From the NCBI RefSeq assembly GCF_003337575.1, contig NZ_QPJM01000007.1, forward strand, positions 1-64,000: DNA of 64,000 nucleotides, written 5' to 3'. The notes under the pieces were generated by a model. That model searched no databases and had not been told where the DNA came from. It was given only the letters and a program-made list of their open reading frames with translations. Each line of letters opens with the position of its first letter. Position 1 is the first letter of the stretch. Both the position numbers and the translations under genes were made by a program. Shown here one piece after another: positions 63,008 through 64,000 of the stretch. This DNA is from Phyllobacterium bourgognense (lineage in GTDB: Bacteria > Pseudomonadota > Alphaproteobacteria > Rhizobiales > Rhizobiaceae).

Positions 63008-63505
63008 TTATGTTGACTTGCCGATTTCATCGACGTGATGCTGGATGCTCATGCGATCGAGCGATTTGAGCGGAAGGTTGATGAAAATTTTCAACCGGCG
63101 ATCCAGTTCCAGCATCGTACGGGAAAACGCCTGCTTGCGCTCCCATGGTTCACCTGTTGCAAAGACAGGATCGGACGACTCCCAATGGGCCGTGACCGGG
63201 ACGCCCGGCCATTCGGGCATGGGCTCTCCTGCGGCGTCATCATTCAATGTAAAAACGAAATCGAGGTCACGCGCACCTTCAAGACCGAACTCGCGATAGT
63301 GCTTGGGATGCAGGTCATCCACCGGAAAGCCGGTCTGCTCAAGCAATTCCTTTGTTTCCGGATCGATCGCCTTCGCAGGCTCCGTGCCGGCGCTATAGGC
63401 GACGAAGTGGGACTTGCCGATACGATTGAGGATCGCCTCGGCCATCATGCTCCTTGCAGAGTTGCGACGCGAGAGAAACAGGACGTGGAAGACTTTATCG
63501 TTCAC
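63008..63505 (-). CDS. ArsC/low-molecular-weight phosphatase homologue lacking the catalytic Cys
   Basis: 165 residues from a GTG at 63505 with AAGGAGATCC eight bases upstream; longer frames have no such site. It begins NDKVFHVLFLSRRNSARSM. In arsenate reductases and LMW protein phosphatases this loop is C-x5-R (CTGNSAR), but here Ser (TCG codon) replaces the Cys. The rest, including 'VFTLNDDAAGEPMPEWPG' with the general acid region (D-x-A), is conserved. Probably inactive or repurposed. No arsenic genes nearby. Confidence 0.8.
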   Translation of the reverse strand: MNDKVFHVLFLSRRNSARSMMAEAILNRIGKSHFVAYSAGTEPAKAIDPETKELLEQTGFPVDDLHPKHYREFGLEGARDLDFVFTLNDDAAGEPMPEWPGVPVTAHWESSDPVFATGEPWERKQAFSRTMLELDRRLKIFINLPLKSLDRMSIQHHVDEIGKST

Positions 63506-63700
63506 GGCGGGATCTCCTTGTTCTGACCAGAGGCAGAGATATTCCAATACAATATGATTCAAAAATGTGACACCAGCTCGACGAAAGGCGTTAAACATTG
63601 TGCCAAAGCTTGGCCTGAGCTGGTTAAATGGCCGGATTCGTGTATGATTCGCCAAGTTGTCAAAGCGTACCTGCGTCATGGTGAATCATGGGGGAACAGG

Positions 63701-64000
63701 ATGCCCGACAGACATGAATTTCATAGAGTGGAAATTTGCGGCCGTATCTTCACAGGATCCATTTCTGCTGAGGGTCCGTGTCTGAAAATGCTTGAGAACC
63801 GCACCTATGGTCGCGGTGTTCCCCTGGGCGCTGCACTCTCGATCTCCAAGGGTACCGGCAGATCCTATTATGCGATCTGCAAATACAATGAACCGCATAT
63901 TCTCCTGCCGCTTTTTTCCGATGAAGACGTCGAAATTGTCGCCCGGGAATTCGGTATCCCGATTTCGGGAAGGATCCGCCCGCGGTCATTCACGGAAAGT
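63701..64000 (+). CDS. Unknown protein, N-terminal 100 residues (cut by window edge)
   Basis: Open to the end of the window from an ATG at 63701 preceded by GGGGGAACAGG. Sequence begins MPDRHEFHRVEICGRIFTG and contains 'FSDEDVEIVAREFGIPISGR'. No family recognised; acidic, soluble-looking, with three cysteines. The C-terminus is outside. Start could be slightly earlier but no better ribosome-binding site is present. Confidence 0.55.
   Translation, partial: MPDRHEFHRVEICGRIFTGSISAEGPCLKMLENRTYGRGVPLGAALSISKGTGRSYYAICKYNEPHILLPLFSDEDVEIVAREFGIPISGRIRPRSFTES

Noticed and set aside
1-64000. tRNA, rRNA, insertion sequence or prophage genes
   Set aside because: No cloverleaf, rRNA-like stretch, transposase DDE motif, integrase or phage structural gene was seen on either strand.

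Overview
The window looks like chromosomal or megaplasmid DNA of a free-living or plant-associated alphaproteobacterium, most likely order Hyphomicrobiales (Phyllobacterium/Mesorhizobium/Ochrobactrum-like). This is inferred from the G+C-rich codon third positions, the density of solute-uptake operons, the MmgE/PrpD, TctABC and DapA-family catabolic genes, and the protein sequence styles. No rRNA, tRNA, transposase, integrase or CRISPR array was seen, and coding density is high with many ATGA start/stop overlaps.

Layout. (1) 1-7.4 kb: envelope genes on the minus strand (DUF3300 fragment, lipoprotein, L,D-transpeptidase, glycine-betaine-type binding protein) divergent from an orphan LuxR response regulator and a lipoprotein hydrolase, then a membrane protein with TPR-like repeats. 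(2) 7.6-11.6 kb: a plus-strand operon with a YidH-like membrane protein, a cytosolic Cys-type sulfatase, an SBF-family transporter and the formylglycine-generating enzyme that would activate the sulfatase. (3) 11.7-18.1 kb: an orphan NarL-type histidine kinase and an RND efflux pump with its adaptor. (4) 18.4-26.5 kb: a minus-strand operon led by a FadR-type regulator, with an oligopeptide-type ABC transporter and two DapA-family aldolases. It is divergent from (5) 26.7-30.6 kb, a three-gene ABC importer of the iron/organic-ligand type. (6) 30.7-47.4 kb: a second GntR regulator and an unusual organic-acid region. It holds three MmgE/PrpD paralogues, three isocitrate/isopropylmalate-type dehydrogenases plus a PdxA-type one, a fluoroacetate-dehalogenase-like hydrolase, an SDR with an altered active site, an AbrB-type membrane protein, a TctABC carrier and a split ChrA. 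(7) 47.5-56.9 kb: a dipeptide-type ABC importer with two FAD amine/amino-acid oxidases, an SDR and a MarR regulator. (8) 57.2-64 kb: a PAS-GGDEF-EAL protein, a KstD-like flavoprotein, a MarR-GNAT fusion, an orphan HigA-like antitoxin, an ArsC/LMW-phosphatase homologue lacking its catalytic cysteine, and a truncated unknown gene.

How the parts may work together. In regions 4-6, short inverted repeats with the core TGTCAACA recur exactly where the catabolic operons start. Two CTGTCAACAG sites sit as the -35 boxes of back-to-back promoters at 26.5 kb. AAATTGT-CA-ACAATTT-type sites lie at 31.47, 36.23 and 47.45 kb. This suggests two GntR regulons: one controlling both ABC operons, and one controlling the three transcription units of the organic-acid region. 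That region reads as a complete uptake-plus-catabolism module (carrier, dehydratase/epimerase-like PrpD proteins, beta-decarboxylating dehydrogenases, dehalogenase) whose substrate is not evident. It is the best candidate here for an undescribed pathway. Hairpins without U-tracts follow the binding-protein gene in three separate transporter operons and probably set its expression apart from that of the permeases.
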